A model generated the notes under the pieces. It ran no database searches. It was not told the origin of the DNA and was given only the letters and a program-made list of their open reading frames with translations. A DNA stretch of 64,000 nucleotides, taken from NCBI RefSeq assembly GCF_936270435.1, contig NZ_OW370567.1, positions 930,001 to 994,000 of the forward strand. Reading direction: 5' to 3'. The DNA is from Wolbachia endosymbiont of Oedothorax gibbosus. Its GTDB lineage: Bacteria; Pseudomonadota; Alphaproteobacteria; Rickettsiales; Anaplasmataceae. A program made the translations under genes and the position numbers. Shown one piece after another: positions 20,528 to 29,906 of this stretch (its first letter is position 1; every line of letters begins with the position of its first letter).

Positions 20528-21841
20528 ATGCTAACAAGATTCGCTCCAAGCCCAACTGGCTACCTCCACGTAGGAAACGTACGAACTGCCTTGGTTTGTT
20601 GGATGTACACACGCAATCAAAATGGAAAATTTTTACTCCGTTTTGATGATACTGACCTTCAGCGTTCAGATGTCAAATATATAAATAATATCATAGAAGA
20701 CCTAAAATGGATTGGTATCAATTGGGATGCAAGTTTTAAGCAATCAGAGCGCTTTGAGCGCTATAACGAGGTGTTCTTGCAATTAATAAAAGAAGGGCAT
20801 ATTTATGCATGCTATGAAACAAGAGAAGAGTTAGACATTAAACGAAAGTTGCAATTAAAACAAGGACTTCCTCCTGTTTATGACAGAAGTGCATTGCTTC
20901 TAACTGAGCAAGAGAAAATTCGTTATGAGCAAGAAGGACGAAGACCACATTTTAGATTTAAGTTGGATAGAAATGAAGTTGTTAAATGGAATGATGAAGT
21001 TAAAGGTGAAATAAATATTGCAACCAGTAGCATAAGCGACCCTGTGGTAAAAAGAGAAGATGGAATTTACACATACATGCTACCTTCTGTTATTGATGAC
21101 GTTGACTTTAATGTAACCCATGTTGTACGCGGGGAAGATCATGTAACTAATACAGCAGTACAGATCCAAATGATTAAAGCATTAAAAGCGAAAATCCCTA
21201 CATTTGCTCACCTTTCTCTGCTACATTTTGATGATAGCAAGATATCGAAACGAAAAGGCGGGCTGGATATCAAGTCCATAAGAGAGAATGAGACTGAACC
21301 AATGGCGCTAACTAGCTATTTAGCAAAACTTGGAACATCTGATCCGATAGAAGCTCATGTTGACATACAGTCTTTAATTAACTCATTTGATATTAAAAAA
21401 TTTAGCTCAGCATCTGCACAATTCAGCTTGAGTGAAATGTATAAGCTAAATAGCAAAGTGCTGCAACAAATGTCATTTGAAATTGTACAAGAACGTTTAA
21501 ATCAAATTGGTTCAGAGTTTTGGTATTTTATAAGGAACAATATAGAAAAGTTTTCTGAGGTGGCCAAGTGGTGGAAAATATGCAAATCCGATATAGAGCC
21601 TGTGATTCTTGATAAGGAGCTCATAAAAATCGCGCTCAATGCATTGCCTCAAAGTGATTGTAATGAAAACACATTATCAGAGTGGGTCAAAGCCATTCGA
21701 CAAACAGTGGATATAAAGGCAAAAGACCTATTTACGCAGTTGCGTTTAGCTTTAACAGGAACAGAAACAGGCCCAGAACTTGCTAAATTATTAATTTTTA
21801 TCGGCAAAGAAAATATCATTGCAAGGTTAAAAGAAAAGTGA
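20528..21841 (+). CDS. gltX: glutamyl-tRNA synthetase GltX
   Basis: A 437-aa class I synthetase. The HIGH-type motif is [19 protein letters not shown] (residues 4-22), and the KMSKS-type motif is [16 protein letters not shown]. Rickettsiales commonly carry two GltX paralogues, one charging tRNA-Glu and one mischarging tRNA-Gln for GatCAB amidation. I cannot tell which this is. The C-terminal anticodon-binding region is present but short. Confidence 0.95.
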   Translation: MLTRFAPSPTGYLHVGNVRTALVCWMYTRNQNGKFLLRFDDTDLQRSDVKYINNIIEDLKWIGINWDASFKQSERFERYNEVFLQLIKEGHIYACYETREELDIKRKLQLKQGLPPVYDRSALLLTEQEKIRYEQEGRRPHFRFKLDRNEVVKWNDEVKGEINIATSSISDPVVKREDGIYTYMLPSVIDDVDFNVTHVVRGEDHVTNTAVQIQMIKALKAKIPTFAHLSLLHFDDSKISKRKGGLDIKSIRENETEPMALTSYLAKLGTSDPIEAHVDIQSLINSFDIKKFSSASAQFSLSEMYKLNSKVLQQMSFEIVQERLNQIGSEFWYFIRNNIEKFSEVAKWWKICKSDIEPVILDKELIKIALNALPQSDCNENTLSEWVKAIRQTVDIKAKDLFTQLRLALTGTETGPELAKLLIFIGKENIIARLKEK

Positions 21842-22305
21842 AAATCAAAGAGTTATAGCTAATGCAATCCCTACGTCATACCGCGATTCATTCCATAGCT
21901 GTACGAACATTCATTTTTGAAGGTAAATTGCACAGCAAATGGTGTCATTCCAGTGCTTGACACTGGGATCCAGGAATTTTATTAAGTTGGCGAGCATAAA
22001 AATAGCTGTTTTATGTTAAAATACAACGTTTTGATGATTATGGAAAGGCTGAATTCCAGTGTCAAGCACTGGAATGACACCCTTCCTGACAGAGATTGTT
22101 CTCAAATCACAATGTTCGTACAGTTGTGGATCTTGGCACTGGGATGACAGAAGAAGGAAGCACTAGAACAGCGAGAGAGGGCTGCAAATTGCAATGTTCG
22201 TACAGCCGTGGATTCATTCGCAGTATCTTAGCATAGATCCCGCTAACAAGCAGCGGGATGACGGTTGTCGGTAAATCTAAGTTACTTTAGCTATATATAA
22301 AAGGT
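21842..22305. repeat. Palindromic repeat cluster between gltX and ccmH
   Basis: 464 bp filled by hairpin repeat units: GTCATTCCAGTGCTTGACAC (21944-21963), TTCCAGTGTCAAGCACTGGA (22053-22072), CACTGGGATGACAG, and the second unit type AGATCCCGCTAACAAGCAGC (22231-22250). The phrase CAATGTTCGTACAG occurs twice here (22111, 22191) and at 402, so the clusters share longer blocks than the hairpins. No gene. Confidence 0.75.
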
Positions 22306-22683
22306 TTAAGTGGTTGTATTGATGTATCTTTGTATTAAAAAACACCCAATAAGCAGAGTTGTAAGTGGAATAAACCACAAAATGTAAGTGCTAGGTGGGG
22401 TAGTTATAATTGAATTGCCGTAAGAATTTTTTAACTCTGAGATTATCTCTTCATCTGTGTATCCATCATTGATTTTTTTACGAATTGCTTCTCGCATATC
22501 ATACGCGATCTGAGATCCAGATTCAGACAATGATTCGCCAGAACATATTGGACACCTTATTATTTCAAATAAACTGGTTGCTCGTTTTTCCATGCTTTTA
22601 TCTCTGAGTTTATTATCCAGAGTAAAAGCGTTTACGCCTGAGTGGAATATCAATATGAAAAGTAAACTAACTACTGCTCTCAT
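22306..22683 (-). CDS. ccmH: cytochrome c biogenesis protein CcmH
   Basis: A 125-aa protein with a signal peptide (VVSLLFILIFHSGVNA), the redox motif RCPICSGESLSES (CxxC at about residues 44-47), the helical bundle DMREAIRKKINDGYTDEEII and a C-terminal membrane helix (ILWFIPLTTLLIGCFLI). It acts in the system I pathway, reducing apocytochrome c for haem attachment. Its start overlaps the end of the DUF2125 gene by 17 bp, indicating co-transcription. Other ccm genes are not adjacent, as is usual in Rickettsiales. Confidence 0.92.
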   Translation of the reverse strand: MRAVVSLLFILIFHSGVNAFTLDNKLRDKSMEKRATSLFEIIRCPICSGESLSESGSQIAYDMREAIRKKINDGYTDEEIISELKNSYGNSIITTPPSTYILWFIPLTTLLIGCFLIQRYINTTT

Positions 22684-23707
22684 CCTTGGTTAATTGGGTT
22701 ATTTTACTGAGCTGGTTCATAAAATCAGTGGTGGATAACTTTCCAATAAAGCTTGACCCTACATCATCATCGTACTTTATTGAAAATTGAATGCCATCAT
22801 CAGTTGTTTTTTCTGATAAGGAAGACATTAATTTTTCAAACGCATCTGAAGTTTTTGAGTCACCAATCATAAACGAGATTAATTCTTTATAATTTGATAT
22901 AGCCACGTTGATTTTGTCTTTAAATGAAGACGTAACCAAATTATAATTTCGCACTCCACCATCTGCAGCAAGAGAAAAATTATTACTTTGAATTAAAAAT
23001 TTCTCTATGTTGAAATTAATTCTGGAAGCTGAGATGTGGTTTACAAATTCGTAATCAAATTTAGTGTCGATACTAAGGTAACTTTCAGGACTTGCAGTAT
23101 TTTTATACCGATAAGTATAAAAATCAAATCCTAGTTTAGTATTTCCACTTGGTTCTTTATCGAGGTGAAATTGAATGTAATTGCTTTTATCATTCACTTC
23201 AGTTATAACACTTTGCTGATTTTCTAAAACATCACATTTTAATCCATAATCTTCGTAACGAAGTGTATCTATATAGTCTATCACGGTACTATTTTTGTTG
23301 AATCGCAATGAAGATGGTAAATCGTTTAGTCTAACAACAAAGTGGCTGCTATCGTTTGTGTGGCATTTTATATTCTTTTTCTCATCACCATGAACAGCAA
23401 TATCAACTTCATTACTTGGTGTATAAATATATACTGATTTATCGAATAATCTGTTTTTTATCAATAAAGCATCAGATGAGATAGTTAATTGCTCATTGGA
23501 AAATTTTGGGTTTGTCACACGAAAAATTAGGTTAGAAGGAAATCCACTAAAATCATGTGAAATATCGAACTTTTCGTCGTTAATGTATAGTATTGTTTCA
23601 GCTAAAAGATTTTTTACCTTACATGCAGAAAAATACCAAAAACCACTATACGCTACAGGAATAAACAAAAGTAAAGAGATGATAATATAGATAAAAATCT
23701 TACGCAT
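22667..23707 (-). CDS. DUF2125-like membrane-anchored periplasmic protein
   Basis: A 346-aa protein with one N-terminal membrane helix (IFIYIIISLLLFIPVAYSGF) and a large beta-rich domain. The SGFPSNLIFRVTNPKF segment at ~55 resembles the GFPFRF-type motif of alphaproteobacterial DUF2125 proteins. The function of that family is unknown. It forms a tight minus-strand unit: the ferredoxin gene ends 2 bp upstream, and ccmH overlaps its 3' end. The family assignment is by pattern only. Confidence 0.65.
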   Translation of the reverse strand: MRKIFIYIIISLLLFIPVAYSGFWYFSACKVKNLLAETILYINDEKFDISHDFSGFPSNLIFRVTNPKFSNEQLTISSDALLIKNRLFDKSVYIYTPSNEVDIAVHGDEKKNIKCHTNDSSHFVVRLNDLPSSLRFNKNSTVIDYIDTLRYEDYGLKCDVLENQQSVITEVNDKSNYIQFHLDKEPSGNTKLGFDFYTYRYKNTASPESYLSIDTKFDYEFVNHISASRINFNIEKFLIQSNNFSLAADGGVRNYNLVTSSFKDKINVAISNYKELISFMIGDSKTSDAFEKLMSSLSEKTTDDGIQFSIKYDDDVGSSFIGKLSTTDFMNQLSKITQLTKDESSS

Positions 23708-23709
23708 AG

Positions 23710-24069
23710 CTAATCATTTCCTTGTTTATCTAATGATATGTTTCTTGTACCTCTTGGCACGGTTACGCACAAACCGTCGATATCTTTTGTGATTTTTATT
23801 TGGCATCCAAGCCTCGACGTTTCTGTTAAGCCGAAAGCTAGGTCTAACATATCATTTTCCTCATCAGATATGGGATTATGCGTTTCTACAGCATCATAAA
23901 ATTCTGGATCAACAATCACGTGGCATGTAGAACAAGCAAGAGAGCCCTCACATGCACCTTCAAGCAGATCTGGATCACTTCTGTGGGCTAAATTAAGCAG
24001 AGTTTCTCCCTCTGCAGCTTCATAGCTTTTCTTACTCCCATCAGGTAAAACAAAAGTAACAGATGGCAT
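23710..24069 (-). CDS. fdx: [2Fe-2S] ferredoxin, adrenodoxin type
   Basis: A 119-aa electron carrier. The four cluster cysteines are C40, C46, C49 and C89 (CEGSLACSTC and SRLGCQI), the spacing of the adrenodoxin/ISC ferredoxin group. It probably donates electrons in Fe-S cluster assembly. It is the first gene of a compact minus-strand unit with DUF2125 and ccmH. Complete and conserved. Confidence 0.93.
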   Translation of the reverse strand: MPSVTFVLPDGSKKSYEAAEGETLLNLAHRSDPDLLEGACEGSLACSTCHVIVDPEFYDAVETHNPISDEENDMLDLAFGLTETSRLGCQIKITKDIDGLCVTVPRGTRNISLDKQGND

Positions 24070-24189
24070 ATTATTTCCCTATTAAAATTCTTACTAATTT
24101 CTCTATATTCTACAGGTAACAATTAACATTTGCAAACTTTTTAGGTTAAGTCTATTAATAACTTATATAACATCTTTTCAGAATAAGTA

Positions 24190-25719
24190 ATGCAACTAAA
24201 CAAATATAAAAATCAAAACGTCGCGGTTTTTGGTCTTGGTAAAACTGGTTTATCCGTCATTAACGCTCTGATAAAGAGTGGTGCAAGAGTATATGCATGG
24301 GATGATCATGAAGAGCAAATAGCAAACGCAAAAATGATGTATAAAAAATGTAATTTTATTCATCCCAAGGAATATAATTGGCATGAGATCAGTGCATTGG
24401 TTTTAAGCCCTGGAGTGCCAACAGAGCCGCATTGGATAGTAAAACTTGCGAGGAGATTTGATTGCAAAATAAAATCAGATATTGAGCTATTTCTTGAAGC
24501 TAAAACTACAAACCAGAAGGTAATAGGCGTCACAGGAACAAATGGTAAATCAACCACTACATCATTAATAGGACACATATTAAAATCTGCAGGGAAAAAA
24601 GTAGCTATTGGTGGAAATTTAGGCATTCCTGTTTTGGATCTAGAAAGAGATGCAGAAATTTATGTAATCGAACTCTCCTCTTTTCAATTGGAGTTGATGA
24701 ATGAAATTAACGTGGACATTTCAGCACTGCTCAATATTACACCAGATCACATAGATAGGCATGGAAGTATGGAGAATTACATAGCAGCTAAATTAAAACT
24801 GATAAACGGTAGTGAGGTTGCCGTAATAGGATGTGACAATGAGATTACCGCTGACATATTCAACAAATTCACTGGAAACAAAATTCCAATCTCAGTAACA
24901 TATTCCCCGATGTCATTCCAGCGCGTGACGCTGGAATCCAGAAAAGAAAAACCATTGCCAACTACTCAGATGACAGAGGGTGGTGCAAGAGATCTAATAT
25001 CATTGGCAGGTAACAATTTGCTTGATTATAGTGAACAGATTACTGGTATAGATCGAAATTATCTGGATCCCAGTGTCAGCTACTTGGATGACAAAAGGAG
25101 CACTGGGATCCAGAAGATCTCGTTAAAACTAGAGAATCATAGCTTATCAGTAAGCGACGTGAAAATAAACCTAATATCCAACGCAGAGAACATAGCAGCC
25201 GCATATGCCGTATGTAAGCTACTTGGAGTAGATAGCAACACTATTATCAATGGAATCAAGTCCTTTTCAGGACTGAGGCATAGGAATGAACTGCTTGGCA
25301 AAATAAGAAATGTGTTTTTCGTGAACGATAGCAAAGCAACTAATGCAAAGTCGAGCGAAAAGGCGATCTTATCTTATGAAAACATAAATTGGATCGTTGG
25401 TGGAAGAAGCAAAAAAGGTGGAATAGAATCATTAAGCAAGCATTTCACAAGGATTAGAAAAGCTTTTCTTATTGGGGAATCAACCGAAGCCTTTGCAAAC
25501 ACTATGGAGAATAAAGTAGATTATGTTAGATGTTGCAACCTAGAAGATGCGTTCAGATTGGCTTTTGAAGAGGCCTTAAATAGCGCAGAAGAAGTAACAA
25601 TATTACTTTCTCCCGCGTGTGCTTCTTTTGATCAATGGAAAAATTTTGAAGAACGCGGCGAAGCATTTTGTAGAATGTTTGAAAATCTCAGGTACAATCA
25701 CACATGCTGTTTAGTATAA
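24190..25719 (+). CDS. murD: UDP-N-acetylmuramoylalanine-D-glutamate ligase MurD with palindrome-encoded insertions
   Basis: A 509-aa Mur ligase, longer than the usual ~450. It adds D-glutamate in lipid II synthesis, which Wolbachia keeps despite lacking a normal cell wall. Seen: the N-terminal UDP-binding GLGKTGLSVINALI, the ATP-binding GVTGTNGKSTTTSLIGH, ITPDHIDRHGSMENYIAAK, and C-terminal HRNELLGKIRNVFFVNDSKA and LLSPACASFDQWKNFEERG. Two segments (residues ~238-264 and ~291-308) are translated from hairpin repeats and account for much of the extra length. The frame is open throughout. Confidence 0.95.
   Translation: MQLNKYKNQNVAVFGLGKTGLSVINALIKSGARVYAWDDHEEQIANAKMMYKKCNFIHPKEYNWHEISALVLSPGVPTEPHWIVKLARRFDCKIKSDIELFLEAKTTNQKVIGVTGTNGKSTTTSLIGHILKSAGKKVAIGGNLGIPVLDLERDAEIYVIELSSFQLELMNEINVDISALLNITPDHIDRHGSMENYIAAKLKLINGSEVAVIGCDNEITADIFNKFTGNKIPISVTYSPMSFQRVTLESRKEKPLPTTQMTEGGARDLISLAGNNLLDYSEQITGIDRNYLDPSVSYLDDKRSTGIQKISLKLENHSLSVSDVKINLISNAENIAAAYAVCKLLGVDSNTIINGIKSFSGLRHRNELLGKIRNVFFVNDSKATNAKSSEKAILSYENINWIVGGRSKKGGIESLSKHFTRIRKAFLIGESTEAFANTMENKVDYVRCCNLEDAFRLAFEEALNSAEEVTILLSPACASFDQWKNFEERGEAFCRMFENLRYNHTCCLV
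24911..24979. repeat. Palindromic repeat in murD, unit 1
   Basis: GTCATTCCAGCGCGTGACGC followed by TGGAATCCAG (24912-24941), then a stretch with CTACTCAGATGACA like the arms of intergenic units. In frame, it encodes about 25 residues absent from typical MurD proteins as I know them. Confidence 0.8.
25063..25113. repeat. Palindromic repeat in murD, unit 2
   Basis: A clean 51-bp element: CTGGATCCCAGTG at 25063-25075 and its exact complement CACTGGGATCCAG at 25101-25113, with CAGCTACTTGGATGACAAAAG in the loop region. It adds 17 codons to murD without breaking the frame. Confidence 0.88.
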
Positions 25720-25726
25720 TGCTACT

Positions 25727-26317
25727 GTGGAACAAAAGTTAATAATAGATAAGCTAATTAGGGTTATTCCATTTGAAGGGATAAGCGATGAAACCCTATT
25801 AAAGGTGTGCACAGACCTTAATCTGGCTAATAGCTTTTGCAAATTCCAAAGTGGAATATATAGTGCTTTGGAGCATATAGCAGAGAACTTAAATAGCTCA
25901 ATGGAGGCTGAACTAAGAAATTCTAATTTAGAGGTTATGAGGGTACGAGAACGAATAAAGTTAGCTATTCAAATACGCCTTTCAAACTACGCTAAGCTAC
26001 CGAATTATAGAGAACTTTTAAAAAATGTTTTATTATTCTCTGTATCACCAAAAAATACATATTTTTCTAGTAAACTTTTATACAGAACTATTAGCGCGAT
26101 TTGGTATGGCATTCATGACCAATCAACAGATTTTAACTACTATACAAAAAGAGCAATATTAGCTGGAGTGTACTTAAGTACGATACTTTTTTTTATCAAT
26201 GATTATTCAGAAGATTTTGCGGATACTTTATCGTTTCTTGATAAACGTATCAACAATGTCATGACATTTCAAAAATTCAAAACTCGCTTAAAAGGAATCA
26301 TAGGAAATTTCTTATAA
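25727..26317 (+). CDS. COQ9-family protein (ubiquinone biosynthesis accessory)
   Basis: A 196-aa protein starting at GTG, 7 bp after the murD stop. The C-terminal COQ9 signature is clear: SAIWYGIHDQSTDFNYYTKR, then AILAGVYLSTILFFINDYSE and TLSFLDKRINNV. In mitochondria COQ9 is a lipid-binding partner of the hydroxylase COQ7, and alphaproteobacterial relatives are likely to help ubiquinone synthesis. That links it to the ubiG part of the fusion gene at 7935. The close spacing suggests co-transcription with murD. Confidence 0.82.
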   Translation: MEQKLIIDKLIRVIPFEGISDETLLKVCTDLNLANSFCKFQSGIYSALEHIAENLNSSMEAELRNSNLEVMRVRERIKLAIQIRLSNYAKLPNYRELLKNVLLFSVSPKNTYFSSKLLYRTISAIWYGIHDQSTDFNYYTKRAILAGVYLSTILFFINDYSEDFADTLSFLDKRINNVMTFQKFKTRLKGIIGNFL

Positions 26318-26407
26318 GCTTTTCATCATACTGGTTATTCATATTTATATTCTCTTGTTTTTTTTTGATCTTTATGTTAAAATAGTTTAATATTTATTAA
26401 CAATAAA

Positions 26408-26557
26408 ATGAAAGTTATTTATTACACCAATGGTAATATCAAGCCAGAAGAAAATACAAAACACGTGATAAACTTTTTTGGAGTACTTGGGTGTATTAAG
26501 GTTAATGCTCTTGGTAAAGATGCACTTGAGAAGCAAGAAAGTAAAGATGCACCTAAG
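26408..26557 (+). pseudogene. alpha/beta-hydrolase-like gene, 5' part
   Basis: The first 50 codons of a split gene: MKVIYYTNGNIKPEENTKHV, then INFFGVLGCIKVNALGKDAL. The frame enters IS982 copy 1 at 26558 and resumes at 27544. TTAAAATAG and TTTAATATT just upstream make an AT-rich likely promoter region. Confidence 0.75.
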
Positions 26558-27538
26558 ACCTCAGTTATGGATTAGAAAATAGATAAAAGTATAACTAAGA
26601 AGAGGGAAACAGGGTAAACTCGAGTATTTTAGTAATAATAAGAGGTTACCCATGAAGAAAGATATTACAGAACTGTACTGTTGCGTCGAGGATTTTTGTC
26701 GTGCGGTAGATGATAATTTTGCAAATAGGTTCTTATCAAACGGCAAAAAACCAACCAGAGTACCAGAAATAGCGCACTCAGAAATTCTAACCATAATCCT
26801 ATTATACCATAAATCACCATGTAAAAACTTCAAGGCTTTTTATCTTTGTTATCTTCAGTTATTCTATAGATCAGAGTTTTCAAAGCTGCCTTCATATCAC
26901 AGATTTATTGCCTTAAAGCCGCGAGTTTTGTGGTATTTAGCATTACTTTTGCAATGGTTTTGTGAACAAGCAAAAATGACCGGGATTTCCTACATAGATT
27001 CTACTTCAATAGCAGTATGCCATCGAAAAAGAATCTCAAGAAATAAGGTTTTCAAAGGATTAGCAGAGTTAGGAAAGAATACTTACGGCTGGTTTTTTGG
27101 TTTTAAATTACATGTAGTAATCAATGAAATAGGTGAAATTCAAGGTGTTACGCTAACCAGAGGTAACGTCGATGACAGAAAACCTGTACCAACTCTAACC
27201 AAAAAACTAACTGGACTTTTGTTTGGAGATAAGGGCTATATAAAGAAAGAGCTCTTTGAGAAACTATTCGATAGAGGTCTAAAACTCGTCACTAAAGTGA
27301 AAAAAGGTATGAAAAATGCACTGATTTCGCTGAAAGAGAAGATTTTACTAGGGAAAAGATCGATTGTTGAAACGGTTTTTGGCTGCCTAAAAAACAAATT
27401 TGAACTTGAGCACACTCGGCATAGATCCACAGTAAATTTCTTGGTACATATTTTTTCTACCCTCATTTCTTATTCAATGCAATCGAAAAAGCCCTGTATT
27501 TCTCAGCTTTACTTCGTTGGTTAATCCATAACTGGGGT
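26558..27538 (+). mobile_element. IS982 element, copy 1
   Basis: A 981-bp element bounded by ACCTCAGTTATGGATTAG and TTAATCCATAACTGGGGT (imperfect inverted repeats). It is flanked by the 5-bp direct repeat CTAAG (26553-26557 and 27539-27543). It interrupts an alpha/beta-hydrolase-like gene. Seven such copies are in the window and differ very little. Confidence 0.93.
26652..27524 (+). CDS. IS982-family transposase (copy 1)
   Basis: A 290-aa DDE transposase. First Asp in SYIDSTSIAVCHRKR, second Asp in LLFGDKGYIKKELFEKL, Glu in RSIVETVFGCLKNKFELEH. The N-terminal region has the IS982 pattern KPTRVPEIAHSEILTIILL and CNNF-like SPCKNFKAFY. GAGGTTACCC lies just before the ATG. Complete and probably active, given identical copies elsewhere. 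Confidence 0.93.
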   Translation: MKKDITELYCCVEDFCRAVDDNFANRFLSNGKKPTRVPEIAHSEILTIILLYHKSPCKNFKAFYLCYLQLFYRSEFSKLPSYHRFIALKPRVLWYLALLLQWFCEQAKMTGISYIDSTSIAVCHRKRISRNKVFKGLAELGKNTYGWFFGFKLHVVINEIGEIQGVTLTRGNVDDRKPVPTLTKKLTGLLFGDKGYIKKELFEKLFDRGLKLVTKVKKGMKNALISLKEKILLGKRSIVETVFGCLKNKFELEHTRHRSTVNFLVHIFSTLISYSMQSKKPCISQLYFVG

Positions 27539-27543
27539 CTAAG

Positions 27544-28758
27544 GGGCAAGAAAGTAAGTTAGTTAAGCATTATTTTGACTATCCCTATTTCTCTAGAATT
27601 GTTAATCCAGAATTCTTTCAAAAAGAATTAAATGCTGAAGAAAAAAAAATCAATAGGAGAATAGTATCACTATGGTTATGTTTTGCTATATTGTCCACTG
27701 CTTCTATTGTATCGTTATACTTGGCGTATAAAAATCAAAAACCAAAAAAAGTGCTTACGGGATTAGTTTTTACGTCGGTAGTGCTATCAATTTTGGCTAC
27801 CATATGTTTTGTCGTACTTTGCTTATGGATGTTTTTTGACTTTATTAAGGAGAGATTTGTAGTACACAGAATTAAAAGCTTTTTGGAAAATGAAGTCAGC
27901 TCTGAGTGGATACAGCGTTACAAAAAAGAACTCATAGGTGAAGATCCGGAAATAGATGCAGAAGCTTGTGATCAAGAGTTAGAAAAAAACAAAGATATAG
28001 AGGATATTGTAGAGTTCCTCTTGGAAAAAAGGAAGATTGTAGCACTATATGAATTTCTAACAAACGGTGAAAAGTTAGTTCAGGCCGGAATGGCAATGGT
28101 AAATATGTTACTTGTGAAAGGTGTGCGTCCAAACGATATAATTTTGGATACTAACTCTCTTGGAGGAGGAATTGCAGCAGAAGTTTTAAAAAGGTTTGAA
28201 AAGCAAGGTATCTATTTAACATTAATTCATAGTAACTCTTATAGCTCACTTAAGGACACAGTCAGAGATTCTCCTCGTAGTTTAGTTAAATGGCTTCCAT
28301 CAATGCTCTTGAATCGTTGGTTCGGGCGCTGTGGATTAGATTTTAATCCACAAAAAGTTGTAGAGAATACAAAATGCCCTGTCTTAATTGCTGGCAGGAA
28401 AGGCGATACTGTGATTCCACAGGAAATACAACTTGTTAATAAACTTGAAGATCAATCCACCAAAAGGCTAAGAAGAAATATAGTGCTTAAACATGGTCCT
28501 AAGCCTTGTAAGAATAAAAATATTCACATCGATCATGAAGAACATTTAGTTCATTATTATAAGGGTAGTTCAACAGAGTACATCAGTTACAAAGAAATAA
28601 AAAATCAATTTATTAATGATGCACATAAATATTTAATAGACTCTGAATTTAATAAAAATTTTGATCCAGAGAAGTACAGAAAAAGTGGTTTCTCTGGAAA
28701 ATTGACGGAAATAGAACTGAAACCCATCGTATCCGTTCAGCCAATGGCGTCAACTTAA
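27544..28758 (+). pseudogene. alpha/beta-hydrolase-like membrane protein, 3' part
   Basis: About 404 codons continuing the gene begun at 26408; removing IS982 and one CTAAG restores one frame of 455 codons. Two hydrophobic helices (LWLCFAILSTASIVSLYLAY and GLVFTSVVLSILATICFVVL) precede a hydrolase domain with a nucleophile-elbow-like TNSLGGGIAAEVLK, a candidate acid in LIAGRKGDTVIPQEI and a candidate His in NIHIDHEEHLVHYYKG. The order Ser-Asp-His fits the fold. The tail VSVQPMAST comes from an IS4 terminal repeat, so the native 3' end is also lost. A TTG-initiated shorter product from 27691 is conceivable. Confidence 0.7.
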
Positions 28759-28804
28759 GAGCCTTCATTAGCAAACCCTCCTATGGATCTTCTGAAAAGT
28801 TTTC
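28729..28804 (-). mobile_element. IS4 right-end remnant, opposite orientation
   Basis: The reverse complement of this 76-bp stretch reads GGTTTGCTAATGAAGGCTCT followed by TAAGTTGACGCCATTGGCTG. This matches the right end of the IS4 copy (31162-31187 plus 34022-34036). It is a leftover of a second IS4 copy in inverted orientation and supplies the stop codon of the hydrolase-like gene. Confidence 0.75.
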
Positions 28805-29906
28805 GTATCTGTTCAGGCAATGGCGTCAACTTAAGGAAAAATATCGGTGATAGTGTATAAAAATTCTCTCTAAAATTTTTACCATTAAATTACCCAAAAG
28901 CTGCAATAAATAGCACTTTTGTTGCTGTTTTATTTCAACAAAGAAGTCTAAAATGTGTCCTTTTTAGGTAAAACATGCAAAAAGGAAAAAATTTTATTCT
29001 ACAAATTAAAAATATAATATACTCGAAAGCTTTTCAGAGAATCCATTGTGTTGGAAAGAACAGTTTCACGCGAACAAGAAAACTCCCTTTTACGACAGTA
29101 TTTTCTATGATTTTAAAGTTAGTTAAAAAAAGTTTGGGAATAGAATGTGAACTTATGGAGCCATTGACATGTACCCTCAAAGCAAGCTTTTTCTAAAGCA
29201 AGGTATAAATACAGGTTTTAAAGAATTTAAGCATCCAAACAGCCTATCAAGATGAATCTGAGCTGGAGAGGCTATAGACTTATTGCAGCAGATGGTTCTG
29301 GTATGAGATTACCCAGCTCTGAGGAAATTGTATCCGAGTTTGGCCGCTTTAAACCAAATGGAACAACAGGCACAATGCCACCATTGGCAAGAGTTTCTTT
29401 GTTTGTTGATTTATGTACTTCACTGATTTGCAGTGCTCGCCTTGCGGCTTGGGAACAAACGTTGGCGGAAGAGCAATTACCCGAAGTTATCACTCAAATG
29501 CGTTCATTAAATCAAAAGAAATTATTATTTATCTATGATCGTGGTTATCCTTCAGTAAAATTCATTCAGCAGCATGATGATTTGGAAGTAGATTTTATTT
29601 TTCGCTTGCAAAAAAGAAATTATAGCAAGCTATGGGAACGAATTGCATCTGGCGAATCAGATTTTGATTTTATATTAGAAAATGAAAAGCTAAAAAATAA
29701 AATGAAAGGACAGAAAGTAAGAGCTGACATTAGCTAACGGAGAAACAGAGGTATTAGTTACTTCACTTTTTGATCGAGAAAAATTTACTTTGGAAGATAT
29801 CAGTAAAGCTTATGTATTAAGGTGGCACATAGAAGAGTGCTACAAACGACTCAAAGTAGGAGCAGAGTTAGAGAATTTTTCTGGGGTAAATTTAGAGGCT
29901 GTATTA

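Noticed and set aside
26561..26833. 90-codon antisense frame repeated in every IS982
   Set aside because: It recurs only because the IS is repeated; it lies opposite the transposase start and shows no independent coding signal.
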